This document shows positions 50,394-60,846 of a stretch of 64,000 bases of DNA, one piece after another. A program made the position numbers and the translations under genes. Source of the DNA: Manganibacter manganicus. GTDB lineage: Bacteria; Pseudomonadota; Alphaproteobacteria; Rhizobiales; Rhizobiaceae. The stretch's first letter is position 1; each line of letters starts with the position of its first letter. The stretch is taken from positions 88,862-152,861 of the forward strand of contig NZ_MDET01000003.1 in assembly GCF_002075885.1 (NCBI RefSeq). The letters are read 5' to 3'. The notes beneath the pieces are model-generated. The model saw nothing but the letters and a program-made list of their open reading frames with translations. It ran no database searches and was not told the DNA's origin.

Positions 50394-51980
50394 ATGACCA
50401 AACTCATCACCGCCGCTGAAGCCGCCAATCTCATCAAGGACGGCATGACCGTCTCGGTTTCCTCTTCGTCCGGCCTCGGCTGTCCGGATGCGGTGCTGGC
50501 CGCCATCGGCGCACGGTTTGAGGCGGAGGGTCATCCACGCGACCTCACCACGCTGCACCCCATCGCCGCCGGCGATATGTGGGGCATCAAGGGTATCGAC
50601 CATCTGGCCAAGCCCGGCCTTCTGAAGACGGTCCTTGCCGGTTCCTACCCCTCCGGTCCCTCCTCCGCCGAGCCGCCGCTGATCTGGCAGATGATCGCGG
50701 ACAATAGCGTCGCGGCCTACAATGTGCCGTCCGGCATCATGTTCGACATACATCGCGAGGCGGCGGCCAAGCGCCCCGGCGTGCTCACCAAGGTTGGCCT
50801 CGACACTTTCGTCGATCCGCGTCAACAGGGCTGCGCCATGAACGAGGCGGCCAGCGACGCCATCGTTCGCCTGGAAAATTTCGACGGCCAAGAATGGCTG
50901 TACTTCCCCGCCATCGTTCCGCAAATCGCCATCATCCGCGCCACCAGCGCCGACGAGCGCGGCAATCTCACCTATGAGCACGAGGGCGCTTATCTCGGCG
51001 GGCTCGATCAGGCACTGGCCGCGCGCAACAATGGCGGCATCGTCATCGCGCAAGTCAAGCGCATGGTCGAAAACGGCACGCTGAAGCCGCATGACGTGCG
51101 GGTGCCCGGTGTGCTGATCGATCATATCGTGGTCGATCCCGACCAGTTGCAGACCACGCAGACACCCTACGATCCGGCGATCTCCGGCGAGATCTTCCGG
51201 CCGCTTTCCACCTTCCGCACCCCGGCACTCGATGTGCAGAAGGCAATTGCGCGCCGCGTGGCCATGGAGTTGCACGATGGTTGGGCGGTCAATATCGGCT
51301 TCGGCATCTCGGCCAATGTGCCGCGCATCCTTCTGGAGGAAGGTCAGCACGGCAAGGTCACCTGGGTGATCGAACAGGGCGCCGTCGGTGGCGTGCCGCT
51401 GCTCGATTTCAAATTCGGCTGTTCGTCAAACGCCGAGGCCATCGTGCCTTCGCCGTACCAGTTCACTTACTTTCAGGGCGGCGGCTTCGACGCTTCACTG
51501 CTCTCCTTCCTGCAGATCGACCGCCATGGCTCGGTCAACGTCTCCAGGCTTGCCGTGCGCCCGCATGTCACCGCCGGCTGCGGCGGCTTCGTGGACATTA
51601 CGGCACGCGCGAAAAAGATCGTCTTTTCCGGCTTCTTCAATGCCGGCGCCAAGCTGTCGCTGGCCGATGGCCGCATCCGAATCGACAAGGAAGGAAAGGT
51701 CCGCAAGATCGTCGATGAGGTCGATCACATCTCCTTCTCCGGCCGCCGCGCCATCGAGCAGGGGCAGGACATCACCTATGTCACCGAGCGCTGCGTAATG
51801 AAGCTGGCGCCACAGGGCCTTCTGGTCACGGAAATCGCGCCCGGCATCGACCTTGAGCGCGACGTGCTGGCGCAGGCTGGGACCACATTGGCGGTATCGC
51901 CGCATTTGAAGACCATGCCAGCGGCGCTTTATCAGGGTCAGCCGATCGGCATGTCGCTGGATGGAGGCGGCAATGTCTGA
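50394..51980 (+). CDS. family I acyl-CoA transferase, propionate/acetoacetate CoA-transferase-like
   Basis: A 528-residue enzyme with both CoA-transferase domains fused, as in propionate CoA-transferases. Domain 1 runs to about residue 260 (DGMTVSVSSSSGLGCPDAVLAAIG, YNVPSGIMFDIHREAA and RTSADERGN-like RATSADERGNLTYEHEG). Domain 2 has the catalytic glutamate, about residue 327, in VIEQGAVGGVPL, and then the TYFQGGGFDASLL block. It moves CoA from an acyl-CoA donor to a carboxylic acid. Inside an ABC sugar-type locus this implies that an acid intermediate is activated as its thioester, probably for the hydratase encoded next. The substrate is unknown. Confidence 0.9.
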   Translation: MTKLITAAEAANLIKDGMTVSVSSSSGLGCPDAVLAAIGARFEAEGHPRDLTTLHPIAAGDMWGIKGIDHLAKPGLLKTVLAGSYPSGPSSAEPPLIWQMIADNSVAAYNVPSGIMFDIHREAAAKRPGVLTKVGLDTFVDPRQQGCAMNEAASDAIVRLENFDGQEWLYFPAIVPQIAIIRATSADERGNLTYEHEGAYLGGLDQALAARNNGGIVIAQVKRMVENGTLKPHDVRVPGVLIDHIVVDPDQLQTTQTPYDPAISGEIFRPLSTFRTPALDVQKAIARRVAMELHDGWAVNIGFGISANVPRILLEEGQHGKVTWVIEQGAVGGVPLLDFKFGCSSNAEAIVPSPYQFTYFQGGGFDASLLSFLQIDRHGSVNVSRLAVRPHVTAGCGGFVDITARAKKIVFSGFFNAGAKLSLADGRIRIDKEGKVRKIVDEVDHISFSGRRAIEQGQDITYVTERCVMKLAPQGLLVTEIAPGIDLERDVLAQAGTTLAVSPHLKTMPAALYQGQPIGMSLDGGGNV

Positions 51981-52749
51981 ACCACTCGTCACCTTCGAAG
52001 CCGATGGCGCTATCGGCACGATAACATTGCGCCGAGCGGGCAAGTTCAATGCGCTCGACATACCGATGCTGCGCGCGCTGGAAAACGCATTGCGCGAAGC
52101 GGAAGATGCCGATGACGTGCGCGTCATCCTGCTTTGCGGCGAAGGCAAGGGGTTTTGCGCCGGCGGCGACATCGAGGCATGGTCGGGGATGAGCGCCGCC
52201 GATTTCCAGGTAAAGTGGGTGCGCTATGGCCACCGCGTCTTCGACCGGCTCGCCCGTCTTCGCCAGCCCACCATCGCCGTGCTTTCCGGTCATGCGCTGG
52301 GCGGCGGGCTGGAACTGGCCGCTGCCTGCGATCTGCGCATCGCCGAAACGCAAGTGAAGCTCGGCTTCCCCGAAACCTCACTTGGCGTCGTACCGGGCTG
52401 GTCGGGAACGCAACGCGCCGTGCGCCGCTTCGGCGCGCAGGCGGTGCGGCGCATGGCGATCGGTGGCGAAGTCTTCACCGCCGCGCAGGCGCTTTCCCTC
52501 GGCATTGTCGATCGTGTGGTGGACACTGGCACGGCACGAAACGAGGCAAAGGAATGGGCCGGAAAAATCGCCCGGCGCGGGCCTCTGGCGACGGAAGCGA
52601 CCAAGCTGATGATCGCCATTGCCGAAGGCGAGGAAACGGCGTCTTCAACCGAAACATTAGCCAGTGGATTCATTGCATTAACTGGCGATCTCAAGACCGG
52701 CGTCGACGCGTTTCGGCGCAAAAACGATCCCGATTTTTCAAGAACTTAG
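51973..52749 (+). CDS. enoyl-CoA hydratase/isomerase family protein
   Basis: A 258-residue crotonase-fold enzyme. It has the oxyanion-hole motif CAGGDIEAWSGM near residue 65, and the second helix region VLSGHALGGGLELAAACDLRIA. The active-site region ETSLGVVPGWSGTQRAVR follows; Glu in PETSLGVVPG is retained where hydratases have the first catalytic glutamate, while the second position (Gly-Trp-Ser) differs from classic double-Glu hydratases, so an isomerase, lyase or hydrolase reaction is possible. The start at 51973 has GGAGGCGG upstream and overlaps the CoA-transferase stop by eight bases. It surely works on the thioester made by that enzyme. Confidence 0.9.
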   Translation: MSEPLVTFEADGAIGTITLRRAGKFNALDIPMLRALENALREAEDADDVRVILLCGEGKGFCAGGDIEAWSGMSAADFQVKWVRYGHRVFDRLARLRQPTIAVLSGHALGGGLELAAACDLRIAETQVKLGFPETSLGVVPGWSGTQRAVRRFGAQAVRRMAIGGEVFTAAQALSLGIVDRVVDTGTARNEAKEWAGKIARRGPLATEATKLMIAIAEGEETASSTETLASGFIALTGDLKTGVDAFRRKNDPDFSRT

Positions 52750-52775
52750 CGGCAGATACGGACTCAGAAAATCAC

Positions 52776-54287
52776 ATGAACGCGCCTCTCCAAATCGACA
52801 TGCCTCCCGAGGCATCTTCCGCCCCGAAAGCCTATAAGCTTCTCATTGGCGGTCGGCAGGTCGATGCCCACGACGGGCGCATCATCGAACGCGTCTCGCC
52901 CGGCCACGGCTTTATCGTATCGCGGTACGCGCAGGCCGGCGAAACCGATGTCGAAGCCGCCGTCCAGTCAGCCCACAAGGCCTTCGAGGCCGGCCCATGG
53001 CCGCGCATGAAAGCAGTGGAGCGCGCCGCGATCCTGTTGAAAGCCGCCGACCGGATCGAGACTCGGCTGGAGGAAATCGCGCGGCTCGACGCACTGGAAT
53101 CCGGCAAGCCGATCGCCCAGGCCCGCAGCGAGATCGCCGGGGCGGTGGACATCTGGCGCTATGCCGCCGCCCTTGCCCGCACGCTCAACGGCGAATCCTA
53201 CGCCAATCTCGGCGATACGATGCTTGGCGTCGTGCTGCGTGAACCGATTGGCGTCGTCTCGATCATCACGCCCTGGAACTTTCCTTTCCTGATCGTCAGT
53301 CAGAAATTGCCCTTTGCGCTCGCCGCCGGCTGTACGGCGGTGGTGAAGCCCAGCGAAATGACATCGGCCTCGACCTTTGTGCTCGGTGATATTTTGTTAG
53401 AAGCCGGCCTGCCGGCAGGGGTGGTCAACATCGTCGCCGGGTTCGGCAGCGATGTCGGCGCCACCATGGTTTCGCACCCGCTGGTCGAGATGGTGTCCTT
53501 TACCGGCTCGACCCGCGTCGGCAAATTGACGATGGCCTCGGCAGCCGCCTCGCTGAAGAAAGTTTCGATGGAACTCGGCGGCAAGAACGGCCAGATCGTG
53601 TTTCCCGACGCCGATCTCGAAGCGGCAGCCGACGCGGCCGTCTTCGGCGGGTTCTTCAACGCCGGCGAGTGTTGCAATGCCGGCAGTCGGCTGATCGTCC
53701 ATGAAGCTATTGCCGCCGAATTCCTCGACGCCGTTCGGGCATTGACCGCGAAGGTCAAGGTGGGCGATCCTCTCGACGATACCACCAAGGTGGGGGCGAT
53801 GATCTCGGCTGAGCATCTCGACAAGGTGCGGGGTTACATTGGCGAGGCCGCCAAAGCCGGCGTCGTGGTCCACGCCGGCGGGCAGTCACTGCCCGCAGGC
53901 AAGGGGGTTTATCTCGACCCCACGATCCTCAGCGGCGTGAAAGCCGATATGGCTGTGGCGCGCGAGGAGGTGTTCGGGCCGGTCCTGTCCATGCTGACTT
54001 TTGAATCGATTGAAAAGGCGTTGCACATCGCCAATGACACGCCTTATGGTCTATCGGCCGGGGTGTGGAGCAAGGACATCGACACCTGCATGGCGATAGC
54101 GCGCGGGGTGCGCTCCGGAACCGTTTGGGTGAACACGTTCATGGACGGATATCCCGAATTGCCGTTCGGCGGCTACAAGCAGTCCGGTCTCGGCCGCGAA
54201 CTCGGGAAACGCGCGGTTGAAGACTACACGGAGGAGAAGACAATCCAGTTTCATCGCGGCCCCCGCACTGCAAAGTGGGTCGGCTGA
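52776..54287 (+). CDS. NAD(P)-dependent aldehyde dehydrogenase
   Basis: A 503-residue ALDH-superfamily enzyme oxidising an aldehyde to the acid. It has the cofactor and substrate channel blocks [31 protein letters not shown] and the general base Glu in [12 protein letters not shown]. The catalytic Cys, near residue 300, is in GECCNAGSR. The closing [11 protein letters not shown] and [14 protein letters not shown] motifs are present. The start is the Met at 52776; the very long in-frame upstream extension is antisense-free noise over the hydratase gene. It follows that gene by 26 bases. It may produce the acid that the CoA-transferase activates. Confidence 0.94.
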   Translation: MNAPLQIDMPPEASSAPKAYKLLIGGRQVDAHDGRIIERVSPGHGFIVSRYAQAGETDVEAAVQSAHKAFEAGPWPRMKAVERAAILLKAADRIETRLEEIARLDALESGKPIAQARSEIAGAVDIWRYAAALARTLNGESYANLGDTMLGVVLREPIGVVSIITPWNFPFLIVSQKLPFALAAGCTAVVKPSEMTSASTFVLGDILLEAGLPAGVVNIVAGFGSDVGATMVSHPLVEMVSFTGSTRVGKLTMASAAASLKKVSMELGGKNGQIVFPDADLEAAADAAVFGGFFNAGECCNAGSRLIVHEAIAAEFLDAVRALTAKVKVGDPLDDTTKVGAMISAEHLDKVRGYIGEAAKAGVVVHAGGQSLPAGKGVYLDPTILSGVKADMAVAREEVFGPVLSMLTFESIEKALHIANDTPYGLSAGVWSKDIDTCMAIARGVRSGTVWVNTFMDGYPELPFGGYKQSGLGRELGKRAVEDYTEEKTIQFHRGPRTAKWVG

Positions 54288-54345
54288 GTTGAGAAGAACC
54301 CGGTGGAACCCACCGGCCATGCCAATGCAACAAGGGAGGAAGTTC

Positions 54346-55602
54346 ATGTTGCGTAAACTGCTTATCGGAACCCTGCTGGCCACGGGCCTGACGGCCGGCT
54401 ATGCCGTAACAACCCAGGCAGCCGGGGAATCGGTCGAGGTCCTGCATTGGTGGACCTCCGGCGGCGAAGCGGCCGCACTCAACGTGCTGAAGAAGAAACT
54501 CGAAAGCCAGGGCATCACCTGGAAGGACATGCCCGTTGCCGGCGGCGGTGGCGAGCAGGCGATGGCTGCGCTGCGCGCTCGCGTCACCGCCGGCGATCCG
54601 CCTACCGCGGTGCAGGCGCTCGGCTTCGACATCACCGACTGGGCCAAGCAAGGCGTCGTCGGCGATCTGGATTCGGTCGCAGGCAAGGAAGGCTGGGACA
54701 AGGTCATTCCCGCCGCGCTACAGAAATTCGCCAAATTTGATGGCAAGTGGATCGCCGCGCCGGTGAACGTCCATTCCACCAACTGGATCTGGATCAACAA
54801 GAAGGCGCTCGACGCTGCAGGCGGCAAGGCTCCCGAGACCTGGGACGAACTGATCGCCGTTCTCGACAAGATGAAGGCCAATGGCATCATCCCGATCGTC
54901 GGCGGCGGCAACGCCTGGAACGCAGCCACCATGTTCGATTCCATGGTCCTTTCGCTCGGCACCGATTTCTACCAGAAATCGCTGATCGATCTTGACCCGG
55001 AGGCACTCGGTTCCGACAAGATGGTCGAAGCCTTCACGCGCCTGTCCAAGCTGCGTTCCTATGTCGATGACAACTTTTCGGGCCGCGAATGGAACCTCGA
55101 TTCCGCCATGGTCATCGACGGCAAGGCCGGCATGCAGATCATGGGCGACTGGGCCAAGGGCGAGTTCGTCAACGCCGGCAAGAAGCCGGGTGAAGACTTC
55201 GTCTGCATCCGCTTCCCCGGCACGCAAGGTGCGGTCACCTTCAACTCCGATATGTTCATGATGTTCAAGGTCGGCAAGGACAAGCAGGCGGCCCAACTCC
55301 AGATGGCCTCCGACATCGAGGACCCGGCCTTCCAGTCGTCGTTCAACGTCGTCAAGGGTTCGGCTCCGGCGCGTACCGATGTGCCGGACACCGCTTTCGA
55401 CGCTTGCGGCAAGAAGGCGATCAAGGATCTCGCGGAAGCCAATGAGAAGGGCACGCTGCTCGGCTCCATGTCGCAGGGTTATGCCAGCCCGGCTGCGATC
55501 AAGAACGCCATGTATGACGTGATCACCCGCGAATATAACGGCGATCTCGATCCCAAGGCGGCTGCCGAGGCGCTCGTCGACGCTGTCGCTGCGGCTCAAT
55601 AA
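54346..55602 (+). CDS. ABC sugar transporter, substrate-binding protein (CUT1 type)
   Basis: A 418-residue periplasmic protein of the family 1 extracellular solute-binding class. The signal peptide spans residues 1-26 ([19 protein letters not shown], cleaved after TTQA). The mature part starts [29 protein letters not shown], typical of glucoside- and oligosaccharide-binding members, and [21 protein letters not shown] is the hinge region. It delivers substrate to the two permeases encoded next. AAGGGAGGAAG precedes the ATG at 54346. No lipobox is seen. The family member set suggests a mono- or disaccharide-like ligand, not decidable further. Confidence 0.94.
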   Translation: MLRKLLIGTLLATGLTAGYAVTTQAAGESVEVLHWWTSGGEAAALNVLKKKLESQGITWKDMPVAGGGGEQAMAALRARVTAGDPPTAVQALGFDITDWAKQGVVGDLDSVAGKEGWDKVIPAALQKFAKFDGKWIAAPVNVHSTNWIWINKKALDAAGGKAPETWDELIAVLDKMKANGIIPIVGGGNAWNAATMFDSMVLSLGTDFYQKSLIDLDPEALGSDKMVEAFTRLSKLRSYVDDNFSGREWNLDSAMVIDGKAGMQIMGDWAKGEFVNAGKKPGEDFVCIRFPGTQGAVTFNSDMFMMFKVGKDKQAAQLQMASDIEDPAFQSSFNVVKGSAPARTDVPDTAFDACGKKAIKDLAEANEKGTLLGSMSQGYASPAAIKNAMYDVITREYNGDLDPKAAAEALVDAVAAAQ

Positions 55603-55663
55603 GCCAAAGAAGCCCGTGCCCCGGTGTTGACCGGGGCACATTCCAGCGAACCGGATTATCATC

Positions 55664-56581
55664 ATGGCCGACGCCACCATGACCGCGCCCGGCGCGGTGA
55701 CTACTGCGAAAACAACGTTACAGGACCTGCTGCCGAAGATCGTGCTGGCGCCCAGCTTCGCCATCATCCTCGTTTTCGTCTATGGCTTCATCATCTTCAC
55801 CGGCTTTCTCTCCTTTTCCGGCTCGAAACTCCTGCCCGATTTCTCGACATGGGTCGGGTTCGAAAATTACGTGCGCCTGTTCCGGCACCCGAACTGGATC
55901 GTCTCACTCCAGAACCTCGCCATCTTCTCGGTGCTCTACATCGTCATCTGCTCGGTGATCGGCCTCGGGCTTGCCATCCTGCTCGACCAGAAGATTCGCG
56001 GCGAAGGCTTCCTGCGGCCGATCTACCTCTATCCGATGGCGCTATCCTTCATCGTCACCGGCGTAGCCTGGAAATGGTTTCTCGACCCCGGCATCGGGCT
56101 TGAGCACGCCATGCATCAGATTGGCTGGGAAAGCTTTTCCTTCCGCTGGATCAAGGATCGCGATTTCGCCATCTACACCATCGTCATTGCCGCGATCTGG
56201 CAGTCGTCCGGCTTTGTGATGGCGATGTTCCTTGCCGGCTTGCGCGGCGTCGACAACGAGATCATCAAAGCCGCCCAGATCGACGGCGCGTCAACATTCA
56301 TGATCTACCGGCGCATCATCATCCCGCTGATGCGCCCGGTTTTCCTGTCGGCCTTCGTCGTGCTCGCCCACCTTGCCATCAAATCCTACGATCTGGTGGT
56401 CGCCATGACGGATGGTGGGCCCGGCACATCAACCTGGACGCCCGCTCTGTTCATGACGAAATTCACCTTCGGCCGCAACGAGATGGGCATGGGCGCGGCA
56501 TCCGCCATGGTCATGATGATGATGATCTTCGCGATCATCGTGCCCTATCTCTATTCAGAACTCGGAGGGCACAAGAAATGA
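55664..56581 (+). CDS. ABC sugar transporter permease, MalF type
   Basis: A 305-residue inner-membrane subunit with six predicted helices and a soluble N-terminal lead of about 25 residues. The cytoplasmic EAA loop, which contacts the ATPase, reads IIKAAQIDGASTFMIYRRIIIPLMRPV near residue 205. The first helix is FAIILVFVYGFIIFTGFL. It pairs with the MalG-type subunit, whose start overlaps its stop as ATGA. It forms the translocation channel for the substrate bound by the upstream protein. Confidence 0.93.
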   Translation: MADATMTAPGAVTTAKTTLQDLLPKIVLAPSFAIILVFVYGFIIFTGFLSFSGSKLLPDFSTWVGFENYVRLFRHPNWIVSLQNLAIFSVLYIVICSVIGLGLAILLDQKIRGEGFLRPIYLYPMALSFIVTGVAWKWFLDPGIGLEHAMHQIGWESFSFRWIKDRDFAIYTIVIAAIWQSSGFVMAMFLAGLRGVDNEIIKAAQIDGASTFMIYRRIIIPLMRPVFLSAFVVLAHLAIKSYDLVVAMTDGGPGTSTWTPALFMTKFTFGRNEMGMGAASAMVMMMMIFAIIVPYLYSELGGHKK

Positions 56582-57459
56582 GCCGGCCTTCCGCCGATGT
56601 CGCCACCCGCAACGGCGTTTTTGCCCGCGCCTTCATCTACGCCGTTCTGATCCTGTTTGTGGTCTATTACCTGTTGCCGCTCTACGTGATGCTGGTCAAT
56701 TCGTTGAAGCCGCTCGACGAAATCCGCAAGGGCAACATGCTGGCGCTGCCGCATGTATGGACGATCGCGCCGTGGCTCGAAGCCTGGTCGACGGCGCAGA
56801 TCGGCGTACAGCCCATCGGCCTTAAACCCTATTTCCTCAATTCCATCATGATGGTGGTGCCGGCGGTTGCCATCTCGACGCTGCTCGGCGCGCTCAACGG
56901 CTATGTGCTGACCAAATGGCGCTTCCGGGGCGACAATGTCGTCTTCGGCATGATGCTGCTGGCCTGCTTCATCCCCTTCCAGATCGTGCTGATCCCCGCC
57001 GCGCGTATTCTCGGCCTGCTGGGGCTGGCTGGGTCGGTGCCCGGACTGATCCTCATCCACACCGTCTATGGCCTCGGCTTCACCACCCTGTTCTTCCGCA
57101 ATTATTACGAGGCCTTCCCGACCGAACTGATACGCGCCGCCCAGATCGACGGCGCCTCATTCTTCCAGATCTTCCGGCGTATCCTCCTCCCGTCCTCGGG
57201 ACCGATCATCGTCGTCACCGTCATCTGGCAGTTCACCAATATCTGGAACGACTTCCTGTTCGGCTCCTCATTCTCGAGCTTCGACTCCATCCCCATCACG
57301 GTGGCGCTGAACAATCTGGTGAACTCGTCCACCGGCGTGAAGGCCTACAACGTCCATTTCGCGGGAGCGATTCTGGCGGCGCTGCCCACCCTCATCGTTT
57401 ACATCGTCTCCGGACGCTATTTCGTGCGCGGCCTGATGGCCGGCGCCGTGAAGGGATAG
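56578..57459 (+). CDS. ABC sugar transporter permease, MalG type
   Basis: A 293-residue inner-membrane subunit with six helices, opening FIYAVLILFVVYYLLPLYVMLVNSLKP, the usual MalG start. Its EAA loop is LIRAAQIDGASFFQIFRRILLPSSGPI near residue 190. The C-terminus is VRGLMAGAVKG, the standard carbohydrate permease ending. It overlaps the previous gene by four bases and ends three bases before the ATPase start, so the three are co-translated in a tight block. Confidence 0.94.
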   Translation: MSRPSADVATRNGVFARAFIYAVLILFVVYYLLPLYVMLVNSLKPLDEIRKGNMLALPHVWTIAPWLEAWSTAQIGVQPIGLKPYFLNSIMMVVPAVAISTLLGALNGYVLTKWRFRGDNVVFGMMLLACFIPFQIVLIPAARILGLLGLAGSVPGLILIHTVYGLGFTTLFFRNYYEAFPTELIRAAQIDGASFFQIFRRILLPSSGPIIVVTVIWQFTNIWNDFLFGSSFSSFDSIPITVALNNLVNSSTGVKAYNVHFAGAILAALPTLIVYIVSGRYFVRGLMAGAVKG

Positions 57460-57462
57460 CCA

Positions 57463-58578
<1,116 letters not shown>

Positions 58579-58585
58579 ACCAGCC

Positions 58586-60088
58586 ATGACCTCCCCGGAT
58601 ATCGTCATCATCGGCTCCGGCATTGGCGGCGCCACGATTGCTGCCGGTCTGGCCGGAAGCGGTGCCAACATCCTGATCCTGGAACGCGGCGAACCTTTGC
58701 CGGTAACGCCGCATGCCCGCGACAGCCGCGCGATTTTCGTGGACGGCCACTACCGTCCAAAGGAGTTTTGGCGTGAGGCCGGCGGCCAGCCCTTCAATCC
58801 CGGCAACTACTACTACGTCGGCGGCAATTCAAAATTCTACGGCGCGGTACTGATCCGCTACCGTAGGGAAGATTTCGCCGAACTGGAGCATTTCGGCGGG
58901 CTCTCTCCCGCTTGGCCCTTTCCCTACGAAGAACTGGAGCCATGGTACTCTAGGGCCGAGCAGCTTTTCCGGGTGCGCGGTGCGCTGGGCGACGACCCGA
59001 CCGAGCCTTTCCACTCGACCCCCTACCCTTTCGATCCGGTACCGGACGAACCTGCCATCGCGCGTGCCCGCTCCGAACTGCAAGACCTCGGCCTGCATCC
59101 CGCCTCGCTGCCGCTTGGTGTCGACATAGACGCCTGGCTGAAGGACGGCAAGACGCCGTGGGACGCCTTTCCCAATACCGGCGAAGGCAAGGTCGATGCC
59201 CAGAGCGGCCCGCTGACGGCAGCTCTTGTCGACAAAAACATCCGGCTTGAAACCGGCGCTTATGTCGAGCATCTGGAGGTGTCGCCGGATGGCAGTGCCA
59301 TCGTCGCGATTCATTACCGGCAGGGTAATGAATTGAAGGTCGTCACACCCCGACTGGTCATCCTCTCCGCCGGTGCCATCAATTCCGCCGCGATCCTGCT
59401 GCGCTCGCCCTCCCCTGCCGGCAAAGGCCTTGCCAACTCGTCCGATCATGTCGGCCGCAATTTCATGAATCACAATTCCAGCGCGATGCTGGCCATCGAC
59501 CCCCGCCGGCGCAACGACAGCGTCTATCAGAAAACCCTGATGCTGAACGACTACTACCTTTCCGACGGCAAGGGCGGCAGGCCACTCGGCAATGTCCAGC
59601 TACTCGGCAAGATCGACGGCAACATCCTCAAGGCCAATGTGAACTGGGCACCGAAATTCGCCACCGATTTCATGGCCGGCCACGCCATCGACTGGTATCT
59701 GATGTGCGAGGATCTGCCCGATCCTGAAAGCCGCGTCATGGTCGATGGCAAGGGCATCGTGCTGCAATGGCACCGCTCCAACATGGAGGCGCTGGCCGGC
59801 CTAACCAAAGTCATGCGCGAGAATTTCCGCGCCTGCGGCTACCCGATCGTGCTGTCACGGCCATTCGACAAGCGCACGCCCTCGCACCAGTGCGGCACAG
59901 TGCGCATGGGCAGCGACCCGGCAGCCGCGCCGCTCGATCCCTGGTGCCGGTCGTTCGACCACCAGAACCTGTTTGTCGTCGATGGCGGTTTCCTACCGAC
60001 CTCAGCTGCCGTCAATCCGGCATTGACCATCGCCGCGCAGGCGCTGCGGGTTGCCGATCATATTCGCAAGACGGAACTCAGCTCATGA
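58586..60088 (+). CDS. GMC family FAD-dependent oxidoreductase, first copy
   Basis: A 500-residue flavoprotein. It has FAD motif IVIIGSGIGGATIAAGLAG with the ribose Glu in ILILERGEPLP, and YYYVGGNSKFYGAVLIRYR, the FAD-contact block in its gluconate/fructose-dehydrogenase-like variant. The C-terminal GMC domain has the active-site SHQCGTVRMGSD, then DGGFLPTSAAVNPALTIAAQALRVADHI. It is closer to the sugar 3-dehydrogenase/2-keto-type branch than to choline dehydrogenase. There is no twin-arginine signal or cytochrome partner, so it may be cytoplasmic and use a soluble acceptor. It probably oxidises a hydroxyl of the imported substrate. Confidence 0.9.
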   Translation: MTSPDIVIIGSGIGGATIAAGLAGSGANILILERGEPLPVTPHARDSRAIFVDGHYRPKEFWREAGGQPFNPGNYYYVGGNSKFYGAVLIRYRREDFAELEHFGGLSPAWPFPYEELEPWYSRAEQLFRVRGALGDDPTEPFHSTPYPFDPVPDEPAIARARSELQDLGLHPASLPLGVDIDAWLKDGKTPWDAFPNTGEGKVDAQSGPLTAALVDKNIRLETGAYVEHLEVSPDGSAIVAIHYRQGNELKVVTPRLVILSAGAINSAAILLRSPSPAGKGLANSSDHVGRNFMNHNSSAMLAIDPRRRNDSVYQKTLMLNDYYLSDGKGGRPLGNVQLLGKIDGNILKANVNWAPKFATDFMAGHAIDWYLMCEDLPDPESRVMVDGKGIVLQWHRSNMEALAGLTKVMRENFRACGYPIVLSRPFDKRTPSHQCGTVRMGSDPAAAPLDPWCRSFDHQNLFVVDGGFLPTSAAVNPALTIAAQALRVADHIRKTELSS

Positions 60089-60846
60089 CCCGCCCCGTCG
60101 CCATAGTCACTGGCGGAGCGCGCGGCATCGGCCTTGCCTGCGCCGAGGCTCTGGCCGAAGCCGGCTTCGATATTCTTCTTGCCGATCTGGCCACACCGCC
60201 AGCCGAAGGTTTGCATGCCCGTATCGAAAAGCGTGGCGCCGCCTTCGGCTACGCCTCCTGCGATATCGCCGATCTGGCGACACATGAGCGGCTGGTTGCC
60301 GCCGCGCTGGAAAAATTCGGCCGCATCGATTGCCTCGTCAACAATGCCGGTATCGGCGCAGTAGAGCGCGGCGATCTGCTGGACCTGAAGCCGGAGAATT
60401 TCGACCGGATCGTTTCGGTCAACCTGCGCGGCACGGTCTTTCTCAGCCAATCCGTTGCCAAGGCGATGCTGGCAACGCCCACCGACCACCCGAAGTCGGT
60501 CGTCACCATCACCTCGGTCAGCGCCGAAATGGCGTCACCGGAGCGGCCCGACTACTGCGTTTCCAAGGCCGGCCTTTCCATGTGGGTGAAGAATCTGGCG
60601 TTGCGGCTTGCACCCGAAAACATCGGCGTGTTCGAGGTCCGCCCCGGCATCGTTCGAACCGACATGACCGCCGGGGTCGCGCACAAATACGACGCCCTGA
60701 TCGAAAGCGGGCTGGTGCCGGCAAGACGCTGGGGCGAGCCGGCCGATATCGGCGCGGCGGTGGCTGCCCTCGCTTCCGGCAAACTCGGCTTCGCCACCGG
60801 CTCGATCGTCAATCTCGACGGCGCACTTTCCGTGCCCAGACTATGA
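60085..60846 (+). CDS. short-chain dehydrogenase/reductase, 3-ketoacyl-ACP-reductase-like
   Basis: A 253-residue SDR with the NAD motif TGGARGIGLACAEAL (residues 9-23), Asp at the end of strand 2 (ILLADLA) favouring NAD, NNAGIGAV, the catalytic serine in ITSVSAEMASPERPDY and the YCVSKAG tyrosine-lysine. It ends with FATGSIVNLDGALS, the normal closing. Its start overlaps the GMC stop by four bases and its stop overlaps the second GMC start (ATGA at both ends), so it is embedded between two flavoproteins. It presumably oxidises or reduces a neighbouring hydroxyl or keto group of the same intermediate. Confidence 0.92.
   Translation: MTRPVAIVTGGARGIGLACAEALAEAGFDILLADLATPPAEGLHARIEKRGAAFGYASCDIADLATHERLVAAALEKFGRIDCLVNNAGIGAVERGDLLDLKPENFDRIVSVNLRGTVFLSQSVAKAMLATPTDHPKSVVTITSVSAEMASPERPDYCVSKAGLSMWVKNLALRLAPENIGVFEVRPGIVRTDMTAGVAHKYDALIESGLVPARRWGEPADIGAAVAALASGKLGFATGSIVNLDGALSVPRL

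Noticed and set aside
52134..52775. In-frame N-terminal extension of the aldehyde dehydrogenase
   Set aside because: It is Arg-rich out-of-frame reading of the hydratase gene; the enzyme starts properly at 52776 with a normal family length.
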